In this document: positions 28,611 to 38,486 of the stretch, in pieces | Numbering within the stretch: the stretch's first letter is position 1 | Layout: each line of letters begins with the position of its first letter | Assembly: GCA_025059745.1 (NCBI GenBank) | Contig: JANXDH010000004.1 | Coordinates: forward strand, 597,646-661,645 | Direction of reading: 5' to 3' | Length of the DNA: 64,000 bases | From: Aigarchaeota archaeon | GTDB lineage: Archaea > Thermoproteota > Nitrososphaeria_A > Caldarchaeales > Calditenuaceae | The notes under the pieces: generated by a model | The model's database searches: none | What the model was told of the DNA's origin: nothing | What the model saw: the letters and a program-made list of their open reading frames with translations, nothing else | Program-made: the position numbers and the translations under genes

Positions 28611-29443
28611 GATTGAACTCTTTTGGGGATAATGAAGGGCCTCAGCATGCTACCGCTCTCGTATCCTGAGAGGTCGAGTGTTACGTACGCGAACCCTAGA
28701 TTAGTTAACTCCCTCGTTATCTCGTCCAGCAGTTGCTCGTTGAAGAGTAGCTTTCGCTCGTCCTTTCCCACCTCGATCCTAGCTAAGTTGCCGTGCAACC
28801 TAACCCTGACTAGCTTTGCACCACTCAGACGCTTGATCAGCGACTCGGCCTTCGATATCTTCAGCAGGTCCTCGACCTCTATCCTTTGACCGTACATCAC
28901 TCTCGAGGACAGGCAGGCGCTCGCGGGCTTATCAGCGACCGGGAGCTTCAGATACGATGCTATCTCTCTGACCTTCTGCTTGCCTATGCCCAGCTCGAGG
29001 AGTGGACTCCTTATGCCGTGCTCCTTAACGGCCTGATAACCGGGTCTGTGACCCTTCACGTCATCGGCGTTCGTTCCGTCAACTATGATGTCGACCCCTA
29101 ATTCTTCCTTGAGCTTTAGCAATTTATCGCTGAGCTCTATTTTGCAGTGATAACATCTATCAGGCATGTTCCTCAAATACATCTCGTTCTCGAACTCATC
29201 AGTTTGAACGGTCAGATGATTTATCCCGATCAGCCGCGCTAGCTCCTCAGCCTCCTTCACCTCGTCCTCCGGGACTGAGAAAGAGATCCCGGTGACCGCG
29301 TACGCGCGATCGCCTAGGGCCATCTTGGCGAGGGCCGCCACAACGCTACTGTCTACACCTCCCGAGAAGGCGACTATCACACTATTATAGTTTTTGAACC
29401 AATTTATCGCTCGGTCCACATCGACCTTTATATCAATAAACAC
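28607..29443 (-). CDS. larE: ATP-dependent sacrificial sulfur transferase LarE
   Basis: VAFSGGVDSSVVAALA PP-loop; DRCYHCKIEL; KPASACLSSRV. Confidence 0.93.
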   Translation of the reverse strand: MFIDIKVDVDRAINWFKNYNSVIVAFSGGVDSSVVAALAKMALGDRAYAVTGISFSVPEDEVKEAEELARLIGINHLTVQTDEFENEMYLRNMPDRCYHCKIELSDKLLKLKEELGVDIIVDGTNADDVKGHRPGYQAVKEHGIRSPLLELGIGKQKVREIASYLKLPVADKPASACLSSRVMYGQRIEVEDLLKISKAESLIKRLSGAKLVRVRLHGNLARIEVGKDERKLLFNEQLLDEITRELTNLGFAYVTLDLSGYESGSMLRPFIIPKRVQS

Positions 29444-29578
29444 ATACCATCCCTAATTAACCCCCTCATAAAAAAATATATTAATCTTTCTTAGAGCTTT
29501 AATTAAGGAATGGTGACCGAGTCTCTTTAGCTATAATTTTTAGACTCGTTTAAATACAGGGCATTCTCTTGTGATCCC

Positions 29579-30286
29579 GTGAGCAGGAACTTATTCCTTG
29601 AGATTACGGGGAAGGCGAGATCCGAGGGACGGAAGACCCTGTCGTTTCAGGAGTGCGCCCGCCTCTGTGGGAGTTACGGTATCCCCATCGTAGACTCTGG
29701 CCTCGCGAAGAACGTCGAGGAGGCGGTAAGGGTAGCCGAGAAGATAGGTTACCCAGTAGCCCTGAAGGTAGAATCGAGTGAGATATTACACAAGTCTGAC
29801 GTCGGAGGAGTTCTACTCAATATCACTGACGGCGAGTCTCTAAGACGCGCTTATAATCAACTCGTAGAGAACGTTCGTAAGAGCAAGCCGGGTGCCAATA
29901 TAGACGGGGTATCGGTCTCGAGGATGGCTAAACCAGGAAAGGAACTCATAATCGGCGCCAACAAGGACAGGACCTTCGGACACGTCCTCCTCTTCGGGTT
30001 AGGCGGGATATTTACGGAAGTGTTTGAGGACTTCTCACTGAGGGTGGCTCCGATCTACAAGGAGGAGGCACTGGAGATGATAAACGAGATAAGGGGCGCC
30101 AAGATTCTCGAGGGGTACAGGGGGACCGAGAAGGTCGACAAGGACGCGCTGGCCGAGATACTGATGGCTATCGGACGGATGGTGACGGAGAACCCCGAGA
30201 TAACCTCGTTGGACCTGAACCCGGTAATTGGTTACAGTAGAGGCGCGACGGTGGTAGACGTCAAGGTCGTCTTTGACTCTCAGTGA
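29579..30286 (+). CDS. ADP-forming acyl/acetate-CoA ligase beta subunit (ATP-grasp)
   Basis: ARLCGSYGIPIVDSGLAKNVEEAVRVAEKIGYPVALKVESSEILHKSDVGGVLLNI; GTG start. Confidence 0.9.
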   Translation: MSRNLFLEITGKARSEGRKTLSFQECARLCGSYGIPIVDSGLAKNVEEAVRVAEKIGYPVALKVESSEILHKSDVGGVLLNITDGESLRRAYNQLVENVRKSKPGANIDGVSVSRMAKPGKELIIGANKDRTFGHVLLFGLGGIFTEVFEDFSLRVAPIYKEEALEMINEIRGAKILEGYRGTEKVDKDALAEILMAIGRMVTENPEITSLDLNPVIGYSRGATVVDVKVVFDSQ

Positions 30287-31715
30287 GCGGTCGCTGGCTC
30301 GAGAACGTCTCCATCTTGGTCTTAGTCGCTTTGAACTTCAACATCGCATTAATCGACTTAACAGCCCTCTCCCCGCCATCAGGACCGATATAGCAGGGTA
30401 TACCCATCGCCTCCAGCTTATCGAACCAGCTCTTCAAGAACTCTCCGCCCAAAAGCACCGCGAGTATAGTCTTCCCGTTGTCCTTGTAACGCTTCAAGAC
30501 CTCGCCGAACGACTGGTCCACGTCGTGATTGGTCGGTCTCAGTGGGAGGAGTATCAGTAGAACGACATCGCCACCATCATCAGAGAGCGCCCCTTCAAAC
30601 GCCACCGCATGCGCCTTCGCGGGTCCCGCTCCGAGCGCGGCCCAGATATCGATGGGGTTCGTGACAATAATCCCCGGTGGCATTATCTCCTCCCTTATCC
30701 AGGAGAGCGTCTTTGGAGATAGCTCTGAGAGCTTCAGGTCATACTTATCGCACATATCAGAGGCCAGGACCGCTAACGCCCCGCTCAGGGTAATTATCGT
30801 AACCCTGTTACCTCTGGGTATGGGCTGATACTCAAAGGCCTTCAGGTAATCGAGCATCTCCATGATGGTCTCCGCTCTTATGACTCCCGCTTGCTTGAAA
30901 GCCGCATCGACGACCCTGTCATCTATCGCAAGAGACCCCGTGTGCGTCATCGCGCTCCTGCCTCCCAGTTCCGTCCTAGCGGCCTTCACCACGACTATTG
31001 GCTTCTTTTTCACCACTCTCCTCGCGACCTCTATGAACCTCCTACCGTCGACTATGCCCTCGATGTGAAGGCCGATTACTCTCGTATCGGGGTCCTTCTC
31101 GAGGTACTCTAGCATGTCGCTCTCGTCCAAGTCACACTTGTTACCCAACGCAATCACCTTACCAACTCCCATGAGGTTGTTGGCCATGAGCCACGCGGCC
31201 AGACCTCCAGCGAATATACCGCTTTGACAGACGATCGCAATTCCGCTACTCCTCCAGGAGAGGAAGGGTACCCCGGAAGCGATCAAGTCCCTGTGACCGT
31301 TGACGAAACCGATGGTGTTGGGGCCTATCAGACGTACGTTACCCCTTCTTGCTATCCTGACCACCTCCTCTTCGAGCCTAGCCCCCTCATCACCGACCTC
31401 CTTGAACCCTGCAGCGATTATGACCGCGAATTTAGTGCCGTTCGTGACCAGCTCCTCCATTGTCGAGGGGACCTCCGTCGATGGGATCGCTAACACGGCG
31501 AGGTCTATCGGTTCAGGTATCTCTTTGACACTTCTAAAGACCTTTACTCCTAGGATCTCTCCGCCCCTAGGATTGACCGGATAGATCCGTCCAGGGTACT
31601 TCTTCTCGACCAGATTTCTCAGAATCAAATAACCCGTCTTCTCGGGGTTTGAGGAGGCGCCGACAACAGCAACCGTGACAGGCTCAAATAGTCTGGTCAG
31701 ATCCAAGTTCTGCAC
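30261..31715 (-). CDS. ADP-forming acyl/acetate-CoA ligase alpha subunit (CoA-binding and succinyl-CoA ligase-like domains)
   Basis: LFEPVTVAVVGASSNPEKTGYLILRNLVEKKYPGRIYPVNPRGGEILG; TMTHTGSLA-like SAMTHTGSLAIDDRVVDAAFKQAGVIRAET. Confidence 0.9.
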   Translation of the reverse strand: MQNLDLTRLFEPVTVAVVGASSNPEKTGYLILRNLVEKKYPGRIYPVNPRGGEILGVKVFRSVKEIPEPIDLAVLAIPSTEVPSTMEELVTNGTKFAVIIAAGFKEVGDEGARLEEEVVRIARRGNVRLIGPNTIGFVNGHRDLIASGVPFLSWRSSGIAIVCQSGIFAGGLAAWLMANNLMGVGKVIALGNKCDLDESDMLEYLEKDPDTRVIGLHIEGIVDGRRFIEVARRVVKKKPIVVVKAARTELGGRSAMTHTGSLAIDDRVVDAAFKQAGVIRAETIMEMLDYLKAFEYQPIPRGNRVTIITLSGALAVLASDMCDKYDLKLSELSPKTLSWIREEIMPPGIIVTNPIDIWAALGAGPAKAHAVAFEGALSDDGGDVVLLILLPLRPTNHDVDQSFGEVLKRYKDNGKTILAVLLGGEFLKSWFDKLEAMGIPCYIGPDGGERAVKSINAMLKFKATKTKMETFSSQRPLTESQRRP

Positions 31716-31826
31716 CCGAGAGTTAGTACCCTACACCGCATTTAAATAATCTTTTCTTATGCTTAACAAGTTCAAAACCTAAGAAATCCTAAGATCAAAG
31801 GTTAAATATCGACTCGTGAAGTATGT

Positions 31827-32519
31827 ATGTGTATGGAACTATCTATTGAGAACTACAACAGGCTGGCAAAGGAGTTGGAAATGACCCTGAAACTCAAGAA
31901 GCCATTGGTAGCGATTACATTTACCATGGGAGACGTGACGGACGTACCGGAATCGACAGACGTAGTCCCCTCGAGCTGTACGTTCTGGGCGTTGGGACAG
32001 ACTAGAACATTCTCTACGAGACCAGAACAACACTTGAATTGCAGCGTCGGCGCGGTCACGCACGGCTTCAAGAAAGCAGAGGAGATAGGTCCCGGCTGTG
32101 GGTGCGCGGACGTTGACCTACTAGTAGACGTGGGGTGGGTTACTGCAGAGGACATAAGAAACTTGCCCTCTGTAAGGAAACAACAGAAGAGGGTAGTGTA
32201 CGGCCCTCTTAGAACGGTGAAATTCGTGCCGGACGTTGTTGTGATGTTCGCCAACGCAGAGCAGGCCATGATGATCTCGTCAGCGACTCAGTTCAAAGTC
32301 ACGGGAAAACCGGCTTGCATAGGAATACCAATATCGATGTCGGAGAACAACGTAGTTATGAGCCTCGGATGTACCGCAAGCAGACTACGCGCTGGATACG
32401 ATCCATCTGAGCTCGTAGTTTTCATATCGGGCGCGATTTTCCCCTCGCTAGCCGAGAGACTGATAAAGTTGATGGAGATCGAGGATAAGGTAGCGTCAGC
32501 TGTTATGGCCGGCCTCTAA
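31827..32519 (+). CDS. DUF169 family protein
   Basis: Overall pattern including SCTFWALGQT...HLNCSVGAVTHGF...GPLRTVKFVPDVVVMFANAEQAMMI; several conserved cysteines. Confidence 0.75.
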   Translation: MCMELSIENYNRLAKELEMTLKLKKPLVAITFTMGDVTDVPESTDVVPSSCTFWALGQTRTFSTRPEQHLNCSVGAVTHGFKKAEEIGPGCGCADVDLLVDVGWVTAEDIRNLPSVRKQQKRVVYGPLRTVKFVPDVVVMFANAEQAMMISSATQFKVTGKPACIGIPISMSENNVVMSLGCTASRLRAGYDPSELVVFISGAIFPSLAERLIKLMEIEDKVASAVMAGL

Positions 32520-32530
32520 TATCCAATAAT

Positions 32531-33976
32531 TCAAGTAAACAAATGCCTCCATTTCTCTGAGACCTTCTTTTTAGTCTCAGGGTCAGGCTCAGCTACCCGC
32601 GGGAACTCTCCCCTAAGCATCTTGCTGAAGGGTTTGGTAGCAAAGATGAGACCTCGCGACCCGGTGTACTCGAGGATGTCTTTATCAGGTGAGTGATCAG
32701 CCAACGGATCTATAATGCTCCCTATTGTGTCCCTGATGACGTCTATTCCTGTAGCGGGGTCGCTACGTGAGCACATCGCCCACACAACCTCATTTAAGTT
32801 GGTCGGGTCTATATCGTCGTCCACGACCACCACATATCTTCCGGTGACCGCTCCAGGTCTGCACTGTGCTGCAACGTATCCTGCTAATTTATTCTGGCCC
32901 GCGTACATCTGTTTGATAGAAACTACGGTAAACGCCCTCGAGTATCCAGCCTCATGACACCATACCCCTACTACGCCTGGTATGCCAGCCTTCTCTAAGA
33001 TGTCCCATATCAATGCAGCTCTCATTGGGCACCTGAAGTACGTGTAATCGTGGGGCGGTTTCCCTGCGATCGTACCTGAGATGATCGGGTCATCTCTGTA
33101 ATGTACCGCCTCTATCTTGATCAAGGGACTCTGCGTCACCCCTCCCGCGTAGTACCCGACAAACTCCGCAAAGGGCCCCTCGGGTTTGGTCTCTGGTAAC
33201 ACATAACCCTCTATGACTATCTCGCTGTCCGCAGGGATCGGAAGGCCCGTCACCGGCCCCTTCACGACCTCATATGGCTCACCTGACATGACGCCCGCGT
33301 ACGTGTACTCGGACATCCTTGGGGGCACCTCCATCCCCCCGAATATCTGGATGAGCGGGTGGTGACCGAGCGAGACGGCTATAGGGCACGGTTCATTTCT
33401 CTTCCAGTACTTATCGATCATCGGCCTGGCGTGGCGCGGGGCCTCTATCAGTATGGTCGCGGTGTTCTTGCTCTGTATCATGATCCTGTACGTACCCACG
33501 TTGACCCACCCCTCATCCGGGTCTCTGGTGATCACCGCATCGGCCGTCCCTATGTACCTCCCACCATCATAGGCCATCCATCGCGGCGTCGGGAACTTGT
33601 ACACGTCCACCGAGTCACCCTCCATCGTGTTCTCAAATACTGGTGCGCTCTTCACGTACCTCGGCTCAAAATCTTTAGCCGACGTTGATGCGATGCTTAA
33701 ACGCTCCTTTATTGCCTTGACCAACTCCATGTCCTTGAGAGTCGGTGGGAGACCCAACGATAGAGCGACACGCGCCGAGTCGAGGAGTGCGCCCGTGAGA
33801 ACCCTGAAACCCCTCGGGTAACCTCTAATCTCATCGAAGAGTAACGTGTACTTCTTGTGCTTCGCGTTCATATCTGTTATGCAACCTATCTCCAGGTCCC
33901 AGTCTGCGCCCCTTATCTCCCTCAAGAGCCCGAGCTCGTTTACCGTATCTAACCAAGACCTTAGATCTCTAACCAT
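32531..33976 (-). CDS. UbiD-family (prenylated-FMN) decarboxylase
   Basis: NVGTYRIMI (Arg), PADSEIVIEGYVLPETKPEGPFAEFVGYYAG (Glu/Glu triad region), C-terminal AMCSRSDPATGIDVI. Confidence 0.92.
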   Translation of the reverse strand: MVRDLRSWLDTVNELGLLREIRGADWDLEIGCITDMNAKHKKYTLLFDEIRGYPRGFRVLTGALLDSARVALSLGLPPTLKDMELVKAIKERLSIASTSAKDFEPRYVKSAPVFENTMEGDSVDVYKFPTPRWMAYDGGRYIGTADAVITRDPDEGWVNVGTYRIMIQSKNTATILIEAPRHARPMIDKYWKRNEPCPIAVSLGHHPLIQIFGGMEVPPRMSEYTYAGVMSGEPYEVVKGPVTGLPIPADSEIVIEGYVLPETKPEGPFAEFVGYYAGGVTQSPLIKIEAVHYRDDPIISGTIAGKPPHDYTYFRCPMRAALIWDILEKAGIPGVVGVWCHEAGYSRAFTVVSIKQMYAGQNKLAGYVAAQCRPGAVTGRYVVVVDDDIDPTNLNEVVWAMCSRSDPATGIDVIRDTIGSIIDPLADHSPDKDILEYTGSRGLIFATKPFSKMLRGEFPRVAEPDPETKKKVSEKWRHLFT

Positions 33977-34032
33977 GCAATTTAGTTAATCTCGACTCAT
34001 ATAAAGCTACCTCACGAATGAACAAGCGACCT

Positions 34033-34857
34033 CTAAACGTGCGGCACTATCGCGATGGGTCTGAGGGGTGAACCGGTGGCACCTTTGAACTTGAGAGGTA
34101 GCCCTATGAAGAGGAACTCATTCACCCTCTCGCGGGATATCTCTTCAAGGTACAGGTTCTCTATGATGTAAATGCCCCTCTTGGCGAGCAGGTAAAGGTG
34201 GGCAACGAGTCTGGAACGCGTATCTGGATCAACGTAGTGCGGGTTGTCCCAGGCCACGTTATCGGCACCCACCGCCATCGGATTCTGTTCGGCCAACCAT
34301 AGAGTCAGTTCCTTCGAGGCACCGGGTGCCTTAGCGTACTTCGGTGGGTCGTTCCAGTACCTTCCGTACCCGGTCCTCATGAGGACTACATCGCCAGGTC
34401 TGATAGTGACGTTCTGAGCGTCGAGGGCCCTTTTGAACTGATCGAGAGATACATCACCGTCCTCGGGTAGTGGGTCCGCGTGCACGCGAGCTACGTCGAC
34501 GAGGACCCCCCTCGCTATTAAGGGTGATATCTCGTCCGCTCCTAATTTAGTGAACCCCCACGGCGTCTCAATCTCACCGGTCACCTTTATACCTCCAATA
34601 AGGGTCAGATCTGATGCCTGATGACACCTAGCGTCGATATGTGTGCCGCTCTGGTCTGACATTATTATCAACCCGGATGCGCTGCTCCTAGGTCCATCAG
34701 TCTCTGGGTTATAGAGAGTCTTATGGTGCCTGTAGAGGAAGTAGAGCAATGCTGGTTGGACCGGCTGGAAGGCCGGCATACCTGAGTATCTGACCTGTTC
34801 CAGATCATAGACCTTGCACTTGGTCGTCAAGAGTTCTACCAGATCTCTTACCTTCAT
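34033..34857 (-). CDS. Cyclase family protein (kynurenine formamidase-like)
   Basis: SGTHIDARCHQ metal-binding motif; VLMRTGYGRYW; VGADNVAWD. Confidence 0.87.
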   Translation of the reverse strand: MKVRDLVELLTTKCKVYDLEQVRYSGMPAFQPVQPALLYFLYRHHKTLYNPETDGPRSSASGLIIMSDQSGTHIDARCHQASDLTLIGGIKVTGEIETPWGFTKLGADEISPLIARGVLVDVARVHADPLPEDGDVSLDQFKRALDAQNVTIRPGDVVLMRTGYGRYWNDPPKYAKAPGASKELTLWLAEQNPMAVGADNVAWDNPHYVDPDTRSRLVAHLYLLAKRGIYIIENLYLEEISRERVNEFLFIGLPLKFKGATGSPLRPIAIVPHV

Positions 34858-34950
34858 TTCACGCTCTTGAACTGAGTCAGCCTTACTTAAGCTTTACCAG
34901 CCTCAGTGAAGCCTTAGCGATCAATTTGATTACCAATGAACTCACCAAAT

Positions 34951-36999
34951 TCACCTCCACCTGATTCTTCTCAATGAAAGTGAGTTCAGCAGGACGCTGA
35001 CCGAGCTCAAGGCCATAGCTACGCCCGCCAGTATCGGGTTTAGATACCCGAGCGCAGCGAGAGGTATAAGGGACGTGTTGTAGATGAAGGCCCAGAAGAG
35101 GTTCTGCCTGACCTTTCGCATCGTGGCCCTCCCAAGCCTCATAACACCAACAACGTCCCTGAGGTCGTCCCTTATGAGGACCACGTCACCGCTCTCGATG
35201 GCCACGTCCGTACCACTCCCTAAGGCTATACCCACATCCGACTTCATCAGGGCTGGTGCATCGTTTATACCGTCACCAACCATGGCGATCTTCTTCCCCT
35301 GATTCTGAAGGTTCTCTATGATCCTCACCTTATCGTGAGGCTTAACCTCCGCTACGACCTCATCGATACCTAAGTCTCTCGCAACCGAGCGAGCAGCCCT
35401 CGCCTTATCACCCGTCAGCATCATTACTCGGAGACCGAGCCGCTTGAGATCAGATATCGAGGTCCTTGCGTGTTCCTTAACCTCATCACCAATCGTTATC
35501 AACCCTATTACCTTATCGTTGAGCCCAACTATCACCACCGTCCTCCCCTCCTCGATCAAAATATCAATCTGGTTCCGCAGATCGTCTAATTCGACACCGA
35601 ACCGTCTGAAGAGCTCGTCATTACCGACTAACACGCGATCGCTGCCTAGCCTAGCAACGACACCCTCGCCAGGTATCTCCTCGAACTCTTCCGGAGGTCT
35701 GACCTCACTTTTTAAGCCTGTTGCGTACTCGATTATAGCCTTAGCAACGGGGTGGTTTGATCCCCACTCTGCAGAGGCCGCGAGAGAGACGATCTCTTTC
35801 TCTGTAAAGGGCTGCGTTCCGATGACACCTACTACCGCGGGTCGGCCCTTGGTGAGCGTCCCCGTCTTGTCAAACACGACAGTGTCGACTCTCTGGATCT
35901 TCTCTATTGCCTCCGGCCCCTTTATCAGTACCCCGTTCTCCGCACCCTTACCAGCGCCGACAATAAGGGCTGCAGGGGTAGCTAAACCGAGTGCACAAGG
36001 ACAAGCTATTATGAGGACCGCTATGAATGAGGTGACGCCCCTCAGCAAATCCTCAAAGATCAATGACCATATCACAAGCGAGGTGATGGCTATCGATACA
36101 ACTGCCGGTACGAAGAGGGCCGATGCCCTATCGACTATCCGCTCGATCGGAGCCTTGGAGGTCTGAACGTCCTCGATGAGCCTCACTATCTGGGCAAGGA
36201 CGGTATCCGCTCCCACCTTGGTCGCTCTAACGATCATCATGCCGGTCTCGTTGATCGTTCCGCCTATGACCTCGTCACCGGTTCTCTTGAGGACAGGCAT
36301 ACTCTCTCCGGTGATCATCGACTCGTTGACGTTAGAAGCCCCCTCTACGACGACGCCATCTACCGGTACCCTATCACCCGGTCTAACTAAGATTAAGTCC
36401 CCCTCCCTAACCTCCTCGATCCTCACCTCGGACTCAAGACCATCCTTCAGAATTCTCGCGGTAGTCGGCTGGAGTTCTAAAAGCCTCCTCACGACTTCAG
36501 ACGCTTTTCTCCTGAGGCCGTGCTCCATACTCCTACCCAGGAGGACGAAGGCTATGATTAGGGCGGAGACCTCGTAGTACGTCCCGGGAGGTAACAGGCC
36601 CGGAGAGAAAGTGTCGACGGTGCTGTACGCCCACGCCGCTGAAGTACCGATCGCGATCAGGGTGTCCATGTTGGCTGTTCTTGCGCGCAACGCGTGTAGC
36701 GCCCCCCTGAAGAACTTATAGCCCGCTACGAACTGGACTGGTGTGGCTAACGCGAAGAGAATCAAGTTCGTCAAGGTCCCGGGCACTCCCATACCAAACC
36801 ACGTCACGATTAGGGTCGGTATGCCGAGAGAGAAGCTCAGGACAGTCATCCTCTTCAGAGACCTGAACTCCAGCTCAGGCGCTAGGAATAACCTCAGGCA
36901 CCCTTCCGAGCAGAAGAAGTACTCGCGCCCCTTCAGCGATGTCCTTATCGCGCCCTCCTCATCCGGGACGTACATCCCGCAGACCGGATCTTTGGGCAC
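34951..36999 (-). CDS. Heavy-metal (copper-type) P1B-ATPase with N-terminal YHS domain
   Basis: DPVCGMYVPDEEGAIRTSLKGREYFFCSEGC (YHS), CPCALGLATP, DKTGTLTKG, GDGINDAPAL. Confidence 0.93.
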   Translation of the reverse strand: MPKDPVCGMYVPDEEGAIRTSLKGREYFFCSEGCLRLFLAPELEFRSLKRMTVLSFSLGIPTLIVTWFGMGVPGTLTNLILFALATPVQFVAGYKFFRGALHALRARTANMDTLIAIGTSAAWAYSTVDTFSPGLLPPGTYYEVSALIIAFVLLGRSMEHGLRRKASEVVRRLLELQPTTARILKDGLESEVRIEEVREGDLILVRPGDRVPVDGVVVEGASNVNESMITGESMPVLKRTGDEVIGGTINETGMMIVRATKVGADTVLAQIVRLIEDVQTSKAPIERIVDRASALFVPAVVSIAITSLVIWSLIFEDLLRGVTSFIAVLIIACPCALGLATPAALIVGAGKGAENGVLIKGPEAIEKIQRVDTVVFDKTGTLTKGRPAVVGVIGTQPFTEKEIVSLAASAEWGSNHPVAKAIIEYATGLKSEVRPPEEFEEIPGEGVVARLGSDRVLVGNDELFRRFGVELDDLRNQIDILIEEGRTVVIVGLNDKVIGLITIGDEVKEHARTSISDLKRLGLRVMMLTGDKARAARSVARDLGIDEVVAEVKPHDKVRIIENLQNQGKKIAMVGDGINDAPALMKSDVGIALGSGTDVAIESGDVVLIRDDLRDVVGVMRLGRATMRKVRQNLFWAFIYNTSLIPLAALGYLNPILAGVAMALSSVSVLLNSLSLRRIRWR

Positions 37000-37217
37000 G
37001 CAAATACTCCTTTCTTACCCTATAAAAATCTCGTTATGAGTCTAAAGAGCGAAGTGAAAATTGATAAGGTGTATCCTCCTCCAATATGGGGGGATGAGGC
37101 CGCCGCTCCAGACTGATCAGTGATGTAGGAAGAGCCGAGCCGACCCTTCGACGAGCATCGATGAATGAACAAACGGTAGATCATTGTAAAAAGTAAAAAC
37201 TTATATAAGATACATTC

Positions 37218-37760
37218 ATGTCAATAAATATGAACCCTTCTAGACTCGTCCTGATATCGGCATTCCTATTAGTCTCGGTAGCCGTGACCTTGGCGGTGGT
37301 CTTACCAGTAATATCTGGTAACGTTGCAGTGGGGACGAGGGACTTCATAGCGATACTCAACGGTTGGAACGAGGTGCCCTCTGTCGTGAGCACTGGAATC
37401 GGATGGACCATGATAAGTATCTCACCTGATGGGAGGAGCATAACTTTCGAGATGAGGTATAACGGCATAAGGGACGTCACCATGGCCCACATTCACCTCG
37501 GCAAGGACGGTCACATCGGAGCAGTCGCTGTGTGGTTGTGCGGCGGACCAAGACCCCCGTGTCCACCCTCCCCGGGTACCGTAACCGGCACTATAACAGC
37601 TGACGACGTTCTGGGCATACCCGCGCAGGGATTATCGAGGGGTGATCTGGCATCTCTCATAGCCGCCATAAGGAACGGCGCTGCATACGTCAACGTCCAC
37701 ACTACTGCATTCCCTGCCGGCGAAATTAGGGGACAGTTCAGACCGCTCGGTACTCCTTAG
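37218..37760 (+). CDS. CHRD-domain protein, probably exported
   Basis: N-terminal hydrophobic segment then FIAILNGWNEVPSVVSTGIGWTMISISPDGRSITFEMRYNGIRDVTMAHIHLG...VHTTAFPAGEIRGQF. Confidence 0.87.
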   Translation: MSINMNPSRLVLISAFLLVSVAVTLAVVLPVISGNVAVGTRDFIAILNGWNEVPSVVSTGIGWTMISISPDGRSITFEMRYNGIRDVTMAHIHLGKDGHIGAVAVWLCGGPRPPCPPSPGTVTGTITADDVLGIPAQGLSRGDLASLIAAIRNGAAYVNVHTTAFPAGEIRGQFRPLGTP

Positions 37761-38028
37761 TTAGATCTCAGGCCATCGCTTTTTTATCATTGACTATGAT
37801 AACGACCGTAACGACTTAGTGAGATCCGCTCATCCACTCCTCATTCACGAATTATGGCCAAGCGAAGAACCTCACATTACTGAGAGATCGAAATCCGATA
37901 ATTTTCCCAATTTTTACCTTTTTTTTACTAATAATGTAAATGATCGCCTCTCGTAGAAAATCCGTCATCAATCGCGGATCAATTCTCGGTATAAATTTAA
38001 TAACGATAATTCTTCGGTAGCAACTGAA

Positions 38029-38433
38029 GTGAACGAGATAAAGCGATCAGATGACGTGATAGTCGGCAAGCACGTCTACGGTAACGCGTACGATTGTGAT
38101 GAGAGAGTTCTGACTGCGGAGGCCGACCTGAAGAGGGTGGTATTGGAGGCCGTCAGGATGGCGGGGATGCACCTGATCGATCTGAAGAGCTGGAGGTTCG
38201 GTGGAAAGAAGGGCGGCATCTCTGTAATCGCGCTAATATGTGAGAGTCACGTGGCCGTCCATACCTGGCCGTCTTACAGGTACGCCACGATAGACGTGTA
38301 CACCTGTGGTGAGAGGAGCGATCCCGAGGTGGCCTTCAAGCACATCTGCGACTACCTTAAGCCCAAACGCCTCGCGCACCACCTAGCCGACAGGTCGAGC
38401 ACGATCAGTTTGAGCCCACCAGTCATCGACTGA
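38029..38433 (+). CDS. speD: S-adenosylmethionine decarboxylase proenzyme
   Basis: CESHVAVHTWPSYRYATIDVYTCG (Glu-Ser cleavage site); GTG start. Confidence 0.9.
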   Translation: MNEIKRSDDVIVGKHVYGNAYDCDERVLTAEADLKRVVLEAVRMAGMHLIDLKSWRFGGKKGGISVIALICESHVAVHTWPSYRYATIDVYTCGERSDPEVAFKHICDYLKPKRLAHHLADRSSTISLSPPVID

Positions 38434-38486
38434 TGGATAAATGTCCTGGTCGCGTTTATCTTGTAGCTTTTAGAGGGTAAAGCGTC

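Noticed and set aside
37080-37200. Possible C/D-box sRNA (GGGATGA, CTGATCAGTGATG elements)
   Set aside because: Boxes deviate from consensus, a terminal D box and closing stem are not evident, and such motifs arise by chance.
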